The notes below the pieces were generated by a model, which saw nothing but the letters and a program-made list of their open reading frames with translations, was not told the origin of the DNA and searched no databases. Of a stretch of DNA of 41,170 nt, positions 15,141 through 22,793 are shown in pieces; position 1 is the stretch's first letter, and every line of letters begins with the position of its first letter. The DNA comes from Candidatus Saccharimonadota bacterium (lineage in GTDB: Bacteria; Patescibacteriota; Saccharimonadia; Saccharimonadales; Saccharimonadaceae). Location of the stretch: assembly GCA_017545525.1 (NCBI GenBank), contig JAFWMT010000006.1, positions 1 to 41,170 on the forward strand, read 5' to 3'. A program made the position numbers and the translations under genes.

Positions 15141-15916
15141 AAAAAATTATTAAATATATGAAGGCTCATTGGCCTTCAACAGTTAAGCCAGAGTGGCAGG
15201 TTAAAGCAAAAGAGTATCCAGTTATTTTGCAGAAAATCCTTGAGGATTTTACTCTCGCCGCTACGAAAAATCATCGCCTCATTCGTATCGCCGGTATTTC
15301 TGGCTCTGGCAAAACTACCCAAATCCTACCCGCCATCGAAGCTTATTGTGAGAAAAATCATTATGAGCCAATTTTAATGGCGGCTCGTCGCTTCGTTGGT
15401 TATCACCCACATTATCAAGAAATTAAAGATTTTTATGGCGACGAAAATCTTCGAAAAATGACCGATGAGTTCGCTACCATTATGCTATTTCTGACTTTAT
15501 CCGAATTAATCAAAGGCGGTTACGACATAGTTTTAGATGTTACTCTACTAGATCCAGAAATGGAAAACATCCTACTTACCATGATGAAAGCAGGGAATTA
15601 CGAAATGTTAATTTTGATGATTGCTGTCTCGCCAGTTGTCACTGAAAAATATTTAAGTGGCCGCGCTTGGCGTCATACTAAAGAAACTGAAGCTGAATTT
15701 ATTCGTGCCACTTCTCATGCCCTTGATTTCTATGCCGAAAATTCGCCCAATACTCGCATTATTATTTGGAGTGTTTATGACAAACCTCCGGTCTATGACG
15801 GTATCATTAAAGATTGCCGAACCATTTTCGACGATTATTCTTCTCGCGAAAAACTCCCCGCTAGCGACGACGACGCCCGCCGGGACGCCAAAATCAAATA
15901 TTTACAGTTGATTTAA
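15116..15916 (+). CDS. P-loop kinase resembling the zeta-toxin family
   Basis: A 266-residue P-loop NTPase with Walker A GISGSGKTT at residues 60-68, preceded by the helix PEWQVKAKEYPVILQKILEDF. The segment GGYDIVLDVTLLDPE looks like the Walker B/second-strand region of zeta-like kinases. A cluster of Arg residues (SGRAWRHTKETEAEFIR) could form the lid. Zeta toxins phosphorylate UDP-GlcNAc, but many relatives are not toxins and no epsilon-like antitoxin is adjacent. The start ATG lies within the DGK gene. The last 15 nt overlap the convergent APH-like gene. Confidence 0.6.
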   Translation: MPESNRELEKIIKYMKAHWPSTVKPEWQVKAKEYPVILQKILEDFTLAATKNHRLIRIAGISGSGKTTQILPAIEAYCEKNHYEPILMAARRFVGYHPHYQEIKDFYGDENLRKMTDEFATIMLFLTLSELIKGGYDIVLDVTLLDPEMENILLTMMKAGNYEMLILMIAVSPVVTEKYLSGRAWRHTKETEAEFIRATSHALDFYAENSPNTRIIIWSVYDKPPVYDGIIKDCRTIFDDYSSREKLPASDDDARRDAKIKYLQLI

Positions 15917-16714
15917 ATTAATTTCAGGGAAATGCGCTCGGATATGTTCCGCATATCCATTATCAATATGTTTCCACGCTTTTTTCATTCGTGAAATTTC
16001 TTTCGTGTCTCCGAAGTATGATAAAAATGCTTTTTCAAACTCTTCTGGTGCCGGTCGGGACACTATTCTCGCTACATCCATATTCGGATTTCCGGTCCCC
16101 GCAAAACAAAAATCAATTACCCCAATCACATGATCATTTTCGTCTAGCAATATATTACCTAAATTTAAATCGCCATGCACTAATTTATTCATTTCTGTTT
16201 CACGAATAAATTCATGGTCTGCGTCAAGATGCTTTTCATAATGTTCGTAATCTAGTTCATGCAAAAAATCCGATAGAGGATATTTCACCTCTTTCGGCGC
16301 CCCTCTTAAATCAATCCCCGAAAGCTCCTTAATGAATTTTGCCGTATCATAAGCTACACCAAGTAAAGCAGTATGCGATAAATGATAAATTCTATCTCCT
16401 AAAGTATACCCTTCAATTTTTTTATGCACCGAAAATGGCCGCCCTTTCGCATCATAATATAACTTCATTTGTGGAGTATAATAACTAGTCTTCCCATCCA
16501 CAAAATTACAAACTGCCGCATCTTTCACGATCATTTTTGACCAAAACGGATTGCGCGGGAATCTAAAAAAATACGAACCCTTGTCCGTTTTTACTTCAAT
16601 TACAATGTTTGTCCAACCCGTTAGAATATGCTTCGTCTCTAAAACTTTCTTTTTCGCCATCGTTTTTGCGATAATTTCATTCAACGGATCATCAATAGTA
16701 AAAAAATTACTCAT
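15902..16714 (-). CDS. Aminoglycoside/choline phosphotransferase-like (APH) kinase
   Basis: A protein-kinase-fold small-molecule phosphotransferase of 270 residues. The catalytic segment is complete: LVHGDLNLGNILLDENDHVIGVIDFCFAG (HGDxxxxN and the metal-binding DF). The N-lobe has the ATP-binding strand with FRFPRNP. The substrate is unknown; choline, homoserine, sugar or an antibiotic are all possible in this family, and resistance should not be assumed. The mRNA is predicted to be leaderless, because TATGGTATAAT ends 6 nt before the ATG. It is divergent from the UPF0200-like kinase, with the two promoters arranged as a perfect inverted repeat. Confidence 0.85.
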   Translation of the reverse strand: MSNFFTIDDPLNEIIAKTMAKKKVLETKHILTGWTNIVIEVKTDKGSYFFRFPRNPFWSKMIVKDAAVCNFVDGKTSYYTPQMKLYYDAKGRPFSVHKKIEGYTLGDRIYHLSHTALLGVAYDTAKFIKELSGIDLRGAPKEVKYPLSDFLHELDYEHYEKHLDADHEFIRETEMNKLVHGDLNLGNILLDENDHVIGVIDFCFAGTGNPNMDVARIVSRPAPEEFEKAFLSYFGDTKEISRMKKAWKHIDNGYAEHIRAHFPEINLNQL

Positions 16715-16720
16715 ATCTAT

Positions 16721-16759
16721 ATTATACCATAAATAAAACTCTGCTATTTATGGTATACT
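16721..16759. promoter_or_regulatory. Divergent leaderless promoters forming a perfect inverted repeat
   Basis: TATACCATAAATA (16723-16735) and TATTTATGGTATA (16745-16757) are exact reverse complements separated by 9 nt. Each arm contains an extended -10 (minus TATGGTATAAT, plus TATGGTATACT) whose last base lies exactly 6 nt before its start codon (16714 minus, 16766 plus). Confidence 0.7.
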
Positions 16760-16765
16760 AATGCT

Positions 16766-17332
16766 ATGGACAATGTAAAGATTCTCGCTATTGTTGGTAT
16801 GAGCGGTTCAGGTAAATCTGTCATAGTAGATTATCTAACCGAAAAAGGCTATCCGAAAGTCTATTTCGGCGGCATGATTTATAAAGAAATGGAAAAACGC
16901 GGTATTGTCCGCACTGAGGATGGTGAATCCGAAAAGAAATTCCGTGAAGAAATTAGAGAAAAGGAAGGGAAGGACTGGGTTGTTCGTCAAGTGATTAAAG
17001 AAACTAAAGATTTAATTGAAGCTGGCCAAAAACGTATTATTTTAGATGGTGTTTATTCATGGACTGAATACAAAATTTTAAAGCACGAATTTCCAAAAAG
17101 CATGATTTTTCTTGCTGTTGTCGTTGACAAGCATTTACGTTATGAACGTGTTGCGAAACGTCCGACTCGTGCTTTTGACAGTAAGGCTATTCGCGAGCGC
17201 GATCGTTCTGAAATTGAAAATCTCGAGAAAGGTGGTCCTATTGTTGCTGCCGATTATTATATTTTAAACAACGGTACCATCGAAGATGCTAGAACAGCTC
17301 TCGATAAAATATTAAAGGAGATTGAATTTTGA
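16766..17332 (+). CDS. UPF0200-like P-loop kinase (adenylate/dephospho-CoA kinase related)
   Basis: A 188-residue P-loop kinase. The N-terminal strand and Walker A are ILAIVGMSGSGKS. Other visible elements are FGGMIYKEMEKRGI, the REEIREKEGKDWVVRQV helix, IILDGVYSWTEYKIL (Walker B), a lid-like RVAKRPTRAFD and the C-terminal ADYYILNNGTIEDARTALDKIL. The order matches UPF0200/archaeal AK-like proteins better than true CoaE, and dephospho-CoA kinase is the main alternative. The start lies at the predicted +1 with no Shine-Dalgarno. The last bases overlap the next start (17329). Confidence 0.75.
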   Translation: MDNVKILAIVGMSGSGKSVIVDYLTEKGYPKVYFGGMIYKEMEKRGIVRTEDGESEKKFREEIREKEGKDWVVRQVIKETKDLIEAGQKRIILDGVYSWTEYKILKHEFPKSMIFLAVVVDKHLRYERVAKRPTRAFDSKAIRERDRSEIENLEKGGPIVAADYYILNNGTIEDARTALDKILKEIEF

Positions 17333-17769
17333 CCGATATCGCCAAACTCTCTAATGTAGCTTATAAAAAGGGCAATTGGATGCGTTACACCCTTTGGGCG
17401 CTAGCAGCTCTTTGTATTGGCCTGTTAATTTACACATTTATTAATACTATGAATGGCGAAGTTTCTGCTGCTGTTCCGGACAACTATCGGTTTTCTATCA
17501 CTGACAATTATTCTGAAGGCAGCAGGGTTCGCACTTCTTATTATGTTTATGATAATGAAATTTTAGTTGTTGATGAAAGTTTTGACGATAACGGCGTGAA
17601 CCGAGTAGTTTTGATTTATGATAGCATCAACACTACATCTCTATTTTTAGATACCGAAGACACAACTGAAATTTGCGAACTCGGTAGTTGCGCTGCTTAT
17701 CCGAAAGTACTCGCAACAATTAAAAGTTTAATTTCGCGCAAAATAGGCCGCGAGTATATAGGATTATAA
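17329..17769 (+). CDS. Small single-pass membrane protein of unknown function
   Basis: Starts at TTG 17329, overlapping the TGA of the preceding gene. AAGGAG at 17315-17320 gives 8-nt spacing and decides this start. The 146-residue protein has a short basic N-terminus, one helix (YTLWALAALCIGLLIYTFI) and an outer domain of about 100 residues with a Cys pair (CELGSCAAY) near the C-terminus. No family is recognised. It lies between a kinase and polA (2 nt to the polA start) and is probably co-transcribed with both. Confidence 0.7.
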   Translation: MTDIAKLSNVAYKKGNWMRYTLWALAALCIGLLIYTFINTMNGEVSAAVPDNYRFSITDNYSEGSRVRTSYYVYDNEILVVDESFDDNGVNRVVLIYDSINTTSLFLDTEDTTEICELGSCAAYPKVLATIKSLISRKIGREYIGL

Positions 17770-17770
17770 T

Positions 17771-20215
17771 ATGAAACGTCTTGTTTTGATCGATGGAAAG
17801 TCGGTTTTTTATCGTGGGTATTATGCTATGGGTGCTTTAAGTCTCTCCGACGGTACTCCTACGGGTGGTGTTTATGGCTTTGCCGCCATTGCTATGGAAA
17901 TCGTTCGTGAGCTAAACCCGACTAAAGTCGTTGTCGCTTGGGATTCTAAAACCTCCGCTAACAAACGTCGCGCTATTTACCCAGAGTATAAAGCCGGTCG
18001 TGTTAAACCGGGAGAAGATTTCTATACTCAAATTCCGCTATTACAAACTCTCGTTCATGATCTTGGTTGGGATTTTATCGAAATTAATCAGTATGAAGCT
18101 GACGATATTATCGGCACCCTCTCTAAAGAAGCTGATGATGCGGGTGATTACGAAACTTACATTATTTCGAGCGATCTCGATATGCTCCAAATTGTCGATG
18201 AAAATACTCACATGTGGCGCATCTTAAAAGGCTTTACCAAAATCGAAGAAATTAACGTTCCGGAACTAGAAGCTAAGTATGGGATTAAAAAATCGCAATT
18301 TCTTGATTTAAAGGCGTTGAAAGGTGACTCTTCCGACAACATTCCTGGCGTTCCTGGCATTGGTGAAAAAACCGCCGCGAAACTACTAAATGATTATGAT
18401 AATCTCGATGGTATTTATGCGCACCTTGATGAAATCACTGGCTCGACTAAACAAAAACTTGAAGCTGGGAAAGACTCGGCCTATATGTCGAAGACTCTTG
18501 CCGAAATTATGTTCGACGCCCCCGTTGACTTAACGAAAATCCCCGACTTCCATTTCGATTCTGAAAAAATCATCACCGGCCTGAAAAAACTCGAATTCAA
18601 CTCCCTCATCCGCAAGATCCGCAAAGGCGAATTCAAAAATAGTGCTACTCGAGGGCTTACGGAGGTTACGACCGAGTATGAGGGCGCTTCGCCCGTGACG
18701 ACGGGCCGAAGCGACCCGTCCCGAGAGAGCACTATTTTAAATTCGCCTTCTTCAGAGGTAGCGTCCCGAGAAAGTGCTATTTCGGATGATTATGATAAGA
18801 ATACGATAATTGATCAAGATATTAAATCTCTAATGCACAGTGATGAAAAAAATGCCGAAAAAATTTTAGGTGGCGCCTCTTTCTGGGACCTCGGCCAAGC
18901 TGCCTTTTTGTTAAATCCTTTGTCGCGCGAAGAACCTCATCTCGTCGTTCCCGAAGAAGAATACAAGAAACAACTCCAAGAATTCAAAAAATACCCGAAA
19001 CTATATAATATATATACTAATTTTGACTTACCCCTCATCCCGATTCTTTATAAAATGGAACGAAAGGGTATGCTGATTGACCGCAATTATTTCGCCAACC
19101 TTAAAACCGAATATGAGCAAGAAACTAAAAAAATCGAAAAAGCAGTTTACGAGCTTGCCGGCAGGGAATTTAATCTTAACTCTCCGCTCCAACTCTCCGA
19201 AATCCTATTCACGACTTTGAATCTTCCGACTAAAGGCGTTAAAAAGACTACTCGGGGTTATTCTACTGGCGCTAAAGAACTCGAAAAATTACGTCCTTTC
19301 CATCCTATTATCGATAAAATCTCCGAATATCGCGAATCCGCAAAACTATTAAATACTTATATTATACCAATGCCTGACCTTGCCGATGCGGACAATCGAG
19401 TCCATACGACCTTTACTCAAAATGTCACCGCGACCGGTCGTTTAAGCTCGAAAGACCCGAATCTTCAGAATATCCCAGTTCGCACCGAAGCTGGGAAGAG
19501 AATTAGAACTGGCTTTATCGCTCCTAAAGGTAAGGTATTAGTTTCTGCTGATTACTCTCAGTTCGAACTCCGCCTCGCCGCCATTCTCTCGAACGACAAA
19601 AACCTAATCGACGACTTTAACCACGATGTTGATATCCACACTAAAACCGCCGCCGAAGCCTTTAAGGTCCCTCTAGCTCAAGTCACCAAAGACCAACGTC
19701 GTGCCGCCAAAGTCATTAATTTTGGTATTCTCTATGGTATGAGCGTAAAAGGTCTTGCCGATTCCGCAAAAATGCCAATTAACGAAGCAAAACAGTTTAT
19801 CGACAGCTACTTTAAACTTCGTGCTCCAATAAAAGAAAAGTTGAACAATATTTTAAAGCAGGCCAGGGAAGAAGGCTATGTTGAAACTTTTTATGGCCGC
19901 CGTCGCCCCACTCCAGATGTGAAATCGAGTAATTTTGTTATTCGTCAATCCGCCGAACGCGCGGCTATGAATATGCCGATTCAGGGTACCGAAGCTGATC
20001 TAATGAAACGTGCCATGATTGCGGTCGACCAAAAGCTCCCGAAAGGTGCCGAACTCATCATGCAGGTACACGATTCTCTTATCATTGAATGCGACGAAGA
20101 CCTTAAAGAAGCAGTCGCCAAAATTCTCCAAACTAACATGGAGACCGTCGCTCCAGAGTTAAATATCAAACTCGCCGTCGAAGTTACCTTCGGTAAAAAC
20201 TGGGGCGAATTGTAA
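17771..20215 (+). CDS. polA: DNA polymerase I without a proofreading domain, with palindromic insertion
   Basis: Fills gaps and removes RNA primers. The N-terminal 5'-nuclease domain (residues 1-290) is complete, with LIDGKSVFYRGYYAM, TGGVYGFA, YEADDIIGTL and LKGDSSDNIPGVPGIGEKTA. The polymerase domain (from about 415) has motif A DYSQFELRLA (Asp594), motif B RRAAKVINFGILYG and motif C QVHDSL (Asp768). Between them only about 120 residues remain; DLGQAAFLLNPL is probably the last trace of the 3'-5' exonuclease-like domain, and no exonuclease acidic motifs are left. The linker also holds a palindromic insertion (residues about 285-338) with tandem SRES-(T/A)-I repeats. At 814 residues it is shorter than the usual 880-930. 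It presumably lacks proofreading. Confidence 0.95.
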   Translation: MKRLVLIDGKSVFYRGYYAMGALSLSDGTPTGGVYGFAAIAMEIVRELNPTKVVVAWDSKTSANKRRAIYPEYKAGRVKPGEDFYTQIPLLQTLVHDLGWDFIEINQYEADDIIGTLSKEADDAGDYETYIISSDLDMLQIVDENTHMWRILKGFTKIEEINVPELEAKYGIKKSQFLDLKALKGDSSDNIPGVPGIGEKTAAKLLNDYDNLDGIYAHLDEITGSTKQKLEAGKDSAYMSKTLAEIMFDAPVDLTKIPDFHFDSEKIITGLKKLEFNSLIRKIRKGEFKNSATRGLTEVTTEYEGASPVTTGRSDPSRESTILNSPSSEVASRESAISDDYDKNTIIDQDIKSLMHSDEKNAEKILGGASFWDLGQAAFLLNPLSREEPHLVVPEEEYKKQLQEFKKYPKLYNIYTNFDLPLIPILYKMERKGMLIDRNYFANLKTEYEQETKKIEKAVYELAGREFNLNSPLQLSEILFTTLNLPTKGVKKTTRGYSTGAKELEKLRPFHPIIDKISEYRESAKLLNTYIIPMPDLADADNRVHTTFTQNVTATGRLSSKDPNLQNIPVRTEAGKRIRTGFIAPKGKVLVSADYSQFELRLAAILSNDKNLIDDFNHDVDIHTKTAAEAFKVPLAQVTKDQRRAAKVINFGILYGMSVKGLADSAKMPINEAKQFIDSYFKLRAPIKEKLNNILKQAREEGYVETFYGRRRPTPDVKSSNFVIRQSAERAAMNMPIQGTEADLMKRAMIAVDQKLPKGAELIMQVHDSLIIECDEDLKEAVAKILQTNMETVAPELNIKLAVEVTFGKNWGEL
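18624..18782. repeat. Palindromic insertion element B (in polA)
   Basis: The left arm 18624-18646 and right arm 18728-18749 are reverse complements except for one substitution and one extra A. The arms are 81 nt apart (27 codons). The inner hairpin is CGCTTCG-CCCGT, loop GACG, ACGGG-C-CGAAGCG (about 18685-18713). The core is a divergent version of that in argS and ileS: TTACGGAG near the left, CGAGT, a hairpin with a GACG loop (GGCG in the others), and CGACCCGTCCCG on the right. A partial tandem copy of the right end follows: CGTCCCGAGAAAG-plus-CTATTT (18762-18782) matches 18718-18738 at 18 of 21 positions. The encoded peptide SPVTTGRSDPSR parallels SPVATGENDATR of the ileS copy. Confidence 0.72.
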
Positions 20216-20230
20216 ATCCAACTTATTTTT

Positions 20231-20275
20231 TTGCACAAGTTCAGCCTATGCAAATTTTGCACATACTGATATAGT
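20231..20275 (+). promoter_or_regulatory. Promoter and possible operator of the RhuM-Fic gene
   Basis: The extended -10 CTGATATAGT (TATAGT 20270-20275) ends 6 nt before the ATG. Two TTGCACA repeats (20231-20237, 20257-20263) and a near-palindrome TGCAAATTTTGCA (20249-20261) sit just upstream. These could bind a repressor, possibly the protein's own N-terminal domain. Confidence 0.45.
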
Positions 20276-20281
20276 ATAGAT

Positions 20282-21262
20282 ATGGAAAAGGGAATCGAAA
20301 TCTATAAAGTCGAGAAAGGCGAAGTAGTTTTTAATGTTGAAAAAGAAACCATTTGGGCCACAATTGATCAGATTTCGAAACTATTTGGCGTCACTAGACG
20401 TAGTATTGAGATACACCTAAATAACATCTATCAAGAAAATGAATTAGACGAGAATCGAACCGCGAAACTTTCTTTCGTAGTTCGTAAAGAAGGAACACGC
20501 AAAGTACAGCGCAAGATGAAAATTTATAATCTCGACGCTATCATCTCCGTTGGCTATCGTGTTAATTCGAAAAAAGCCACCGATTTCCGCATCTGGGCCA
20601 CTAAAGTCCTCCATCACTATGTTGTAGACGGTGTCGCCATTAACGAACGTAGACTAAAAGAACTAGATTCTGAAAAACTTCACGAAATCGAAGGCGCTCT
20701 CGGTATTGTTAAACGCCTCGTCAGCTCTTCCGCTCTCTCTGCTGACGAAGCTTCCGGCGTCCTCGAAGTTATTTCAAAATACAGTCCCAGCTTCAAAGCC
20801 TTAAAAGAATATGACGATGGTCACATTTCCTTCACGAAAGGGAAAAAGAAAGTAGTTAAAACCTTATCATTATCCGAATGTACTGATATTATTAACACTC
20901 TAAGAAAAAACGTCAAAGGCGATGCTCTTTTTGGCAAGCTTCGTGGTGCGTCTTTTGAATCCAGTCTCGGCGCCATTACCCAAACTTACGAGAACAAAGA
21001 CCTCTACCCAAGCATTTCCGAAAAAGCCGCTAATCTCCTCTATCTCATTATTAAGGACCACCCTTTTTACGACGGTAACAAACGTATCGGCGCCCTTCTT
21101 TTTGTCATTTTTCTTACCATCAACGATTATCATCTCACTAGTAACGGCGAGACCAAAATTTCCGACCGCGCCCTTACTGCCCTCGCTCTCTTAATCGCCG
21201 AATCTAATCCAAAAGAAAAAGGGCTACTTATAGCCCTTATCTGTAAACTTTTGGAAAACTAA
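20282..21262 (+). CDS. RhuM-Fic fusion protein
   Basis: A 326-residue fusion. Residues 1-120 match the RhuM virulence-protein family, with a helix-turn-helix-like IWATIDQISKLFGVTRRSIEIHLNNIY and the family hallmark NLDAIISVGYRVNSKKATDFRIWATKVL. The C-terminal part is a Fic/Doc domain with catalytic HPFYDGNKR at residues 260-268 and a second helix NLLYLIIKDHPF. Fic enzymes usually transfer AMP or other phosphate-containing groups to proteins. The GNK variant keeps the His and Arg. No separate antitoxin gene or inhibitory (S/T)xxxE(G/N) helix is obvious, so self-restraint by the N-domain is a possibility. The stop codon overlaps the opposing stop by 2 nt. The mRNA is predicted to be leaderless. 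Confidence 0.85.
   Translation: MEKGIEIYKVEKGEVVFNVEKETIWATIDQISKLFGVTRRSIEIHLNNIYQENELDENRTAKLSFVVRKEGTRKVQRKMKIYNLDAIISVGYRVNSKKATDFRIWATKVLHHYVVDGVAINERRLKELDSEKLHEIEGALGIVKRLVSSSALSADEASGVLEVISKYSPSFKALKEYDDGHISFTKGKKKVVKTLSLSECTDIINTLRKNVKGDALFGKLRGASFESSLGAITQTYENKDLYPSISEKAANLLYLIIKDHPFYDGNKRIGALLFVIFLTINDYHLTSNGETKISDRALTALALLIAESNPKEKGLLIALICKLLEN
21213..21238 (-). terminator. Terminator of the NrdD-tail-like gene, embedded in the Fic gene
   Basis: Minus strand: AAGGGCTA, loop TAAG, TAGCCCTT (21238-21219), followed by TTTCTTTT. It lies entirely inside the last codons of the opposing RhuM-Fic gene. Confidence 0.75.
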
Positions 21263-21699
21263 CGTGTTACGTAAGCAATATTTTGTTCCATCGCTTGTGT
21301 TTCTAATGCTACTAATCTTTCCGCATCATCAATTGACGAATTCACACAATGTTTCACCCGCGCTTTTTCTTCCGCCTTTTTCGCATCATTCCAACGATCC
21401 AAAGTCCCGACGAGATATCCCGTAATTCGGCGTAATCTCTCAAATTTACCTTCATCGAAGTATTCTGCGTGTTCATCAAAATATTCTTTCGCTTTCTTTT
21501 CGCCCGCCTTTTCGCTGATTAATCGCATCCCCACCTCAACCAAACATGATACGTGCATCGTCTCGTACTGATCAAAATCCGCCAAAACTTCTTTTGCCTC
21601 CTTTTCGCTCACCTTCGCGTATTTCGCCAGCGAACTTAAGAATCGCTTCATGTCGAAATTCTCCGCGTCGTTTGGGTTTCTATAAATGATTTTCTTCAT
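21259..21699 (-). CDS. Small protein resembling the C-terminal tail of anaerobic ribonucleotide reductase
   Basis: A 146-residue protein starting MKKIIYRNPNDAENFD. The segment RRITGYLVGTLDRWNDAKKAEEKARVKH resembles the C-terminal region of NrdD ('RVTGYLxxxxRWNxGKxAEFxDRxxH'). The zinc cysteines and glycyl-radical motif of NrdD are absent and the protein is far too short to be the enzyme. The middle (VSEKEAKEVLADFDQYETMHVSCLVEVGMRLI) is helical. The promoter contains tandem NrdR boxes, which independently ties it to deoxyribonucleotide metabolism. It could be an accessory or regulatory subunit. AAAGGA about 7 nt upstream supports the start. The 5' UTR is about 110 nt. Confidence 0.7.
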   Translation of the reverse strand: MKKIIYRNPNDAENFDMKRFLSSLAKYAKVSEKEAKEVLADFDQYETMHVSCLVEVGMRLISEKAGEKKAKEYFDEHAEYFDEGKFERLRRITGYLVGTLDRWNDAKKAEEKARVKHCVNSSIDDAERLVALETQAMEQNIAYVTR

Positions 21700-21819
21700 G
21701 GTTTTTCCTTTCTTTTAGTCTCGGAAGTTTCGGCGTTTTCATAAACTGATTTTGTTCATTTTGCGCTTAAAAACCACTTTCGGACTTTCCGTTTTAATTA
21801 TAAGCATTACCTAAAATTC

Positions 21820-21849
21820 ATTATAAACCCTATATATAGTGTTAGTCAA
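21820..21849 (-). promoter_or_regulatory. Promoter of the NrdD-tail-like gene
   Basis: On the minus strand TTGACT (21849-21844), 18-nt spacer, TATAAT (21825-21820). NrdR box 1 fills the spacer. A second -10-like TATAAT is at 21802-21797. Confidence 0.65.
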
Positions 21850-21875
21850 GACTTTTTTCACACTAAATGTGGTGT
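21827..21875. promoter_or_regulatory. Tandem NrdR boxes
   Basis: ACCCTATATATAGTGT (21827-21842) and ACACTAAATGTGGTGT (21860-21875) both fit the NrdR box (consensus about acaCwAtATaTwGtgt). They are 33 bp apart, three helical turns, as is usual for tandem NrdR sites. Box 1 lies between -35 and -10 of the minus-strand promoter and box 2 just upstream, so binding should repress. A nrdR gene is at 33489 in this window. Confidence 0.8.
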
Positions 21876-21897
21876 TTTATGTGGAAAACTTTTAAAA

Positions 21898-21908
21898 TAT
21901 GCTAAAAT
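21898..21908 (+). promoter_or_regulatory. Extended -10 promoter of mutM-holA
   Basis: TATGCTAAAAT ending 6 nt before the mutM ATG, which predicts a leaderless mRNA. Confidence 0.6.
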
Positions 21909-21914
21909 AGTTTT

Positions 21915-22793
21915 ATGCCAGAGTTACCGGAAGTTGAGACAATTAGACGGGGCCTAAAATCCTTTATTTTGCACAAAAAAATTAAAAAAATTGAAGTTTT
22001 TTGCGACAAATCTTTTCAGGGCAATCCTAAAATTGCTGAAAATAAAACCGTTAAAAATCTTCGTCGTTTCGGTAAAGCTCTCATCATTGATTTAGATCAG
22101 AATCTCTCTCTCATGATTCATCTTCGTATGACCGGTCAACTTATTTACGACGGCTCTAGTCCAGAACGCTATGCTGCCGGCCACCCGAGCGATAATTTTA
22201 CCGCCGAGCTTCCAAATAAACAGACTCGCGTACTTCTTCGATTTAACGATGGCGGCACTCTCTATTTTAATGATCAACGTAAATTCGGTTTTATTAAAAT
22301 CCTAGAGACCAAAGCGGTCGAAGACGACCCATTTATTAAAAAGCTTGCCAAAGAACCCTGGGTTATGACCGCGGATGAATTATATGAAAAATTACAAAAA
22401 CACCAAAATTCTCCTATTAAAGCCACTATTCTAGACCAATCCATTATCTGCGGGCTCGGCAATATCTATGCCGACGAATCGCTCTTTTCGGCTAAAATTC
22501 ACCCTCTCCAAAAATCCGGTACTTTGACTAAAGAAGAAACAAAGCTATTACTTAAGTCAGCTAGGGAAGTCATGGATAAATCCATCGCTTCAGGTGGTTC
22601 TACCATGGCGACTTACGTTAAAGCCGACGGCACAAAAGGCGATTATCTCGAACTTTTTGCCCAAGTTTTCCGTAGGGAAAACCAACCTTGCCCAAGGTGT
22701 GGTCAAAAGATTAAAAAAATTAAGGTCGCTGGACGCGGTACTCATATTTGCCCTCATTGCCAAACCCTGAAAGAAGGGAATCGTCATGCTTAA
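21915..22793 (+). CDS. mutM: Formamidopyrimidine-DNA glycosylase
   Basis: Removes oxidised purines (8-oxoG, FapyG) and cuts the abasic site by beta/delta elimination. The N-terminus MPELPEVETIRRGL supplies the catalytic Pro2 and Glu3. The body has MIHLRMTGQL and FNDQRKFGFI, and the helix-two-turn-helix ILDQSIICGLGNIYADESLF. The C-terminal zinc finger is intact, with CPRC and CPHC separated by KIKVAGRGTHI. The length of 292 is slightly long because of an insert near SPERYAAGHPSDNFTAELPNKQ. Unlike dnaG and nrdR here, its zinc ligands are retained. The last 8 nt overlap holA. Confidence 0.96.
   Translation: MPELPEVETIRRGLKSFILHKKIKKIEVFCDKSFQGNPKIAENKTVKNLRRFGKALIIDLDQNLSLMIHLRMTGQLIYDGSSPERYAAGHPSDNFTAELPNKQTRVLLRFNDGGTLYFNDQRKFGFIKILETKAVEDDPFIKKLAKEPWVMTADELYEKLQKHQNSPIKATILDQSIICGLGNIYADESLFSAKIHPLQKSGTLTKEETKLLLKSAREVMDKSIASGGSTMATYVKADGTKGDYLELFAQVFRRENQPCPRCGQKIKKIKVAGRGTHICPHCQTLKEGNRHA

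Noticed and set aside
15902-16714. APH-like kinase as an antibiotic-resistance gene
   Set aside because: The fold covers many metabolic kinases. Nothing in the sequence or context points to an aminoglycoside substrate.
17765-17770. TATAAT directly before polA as a promoter
   Set aside because: It abuts the ATG with no room for a start site and consists largely of the stop codon of the upstream gene. polA is probably read from upstream.
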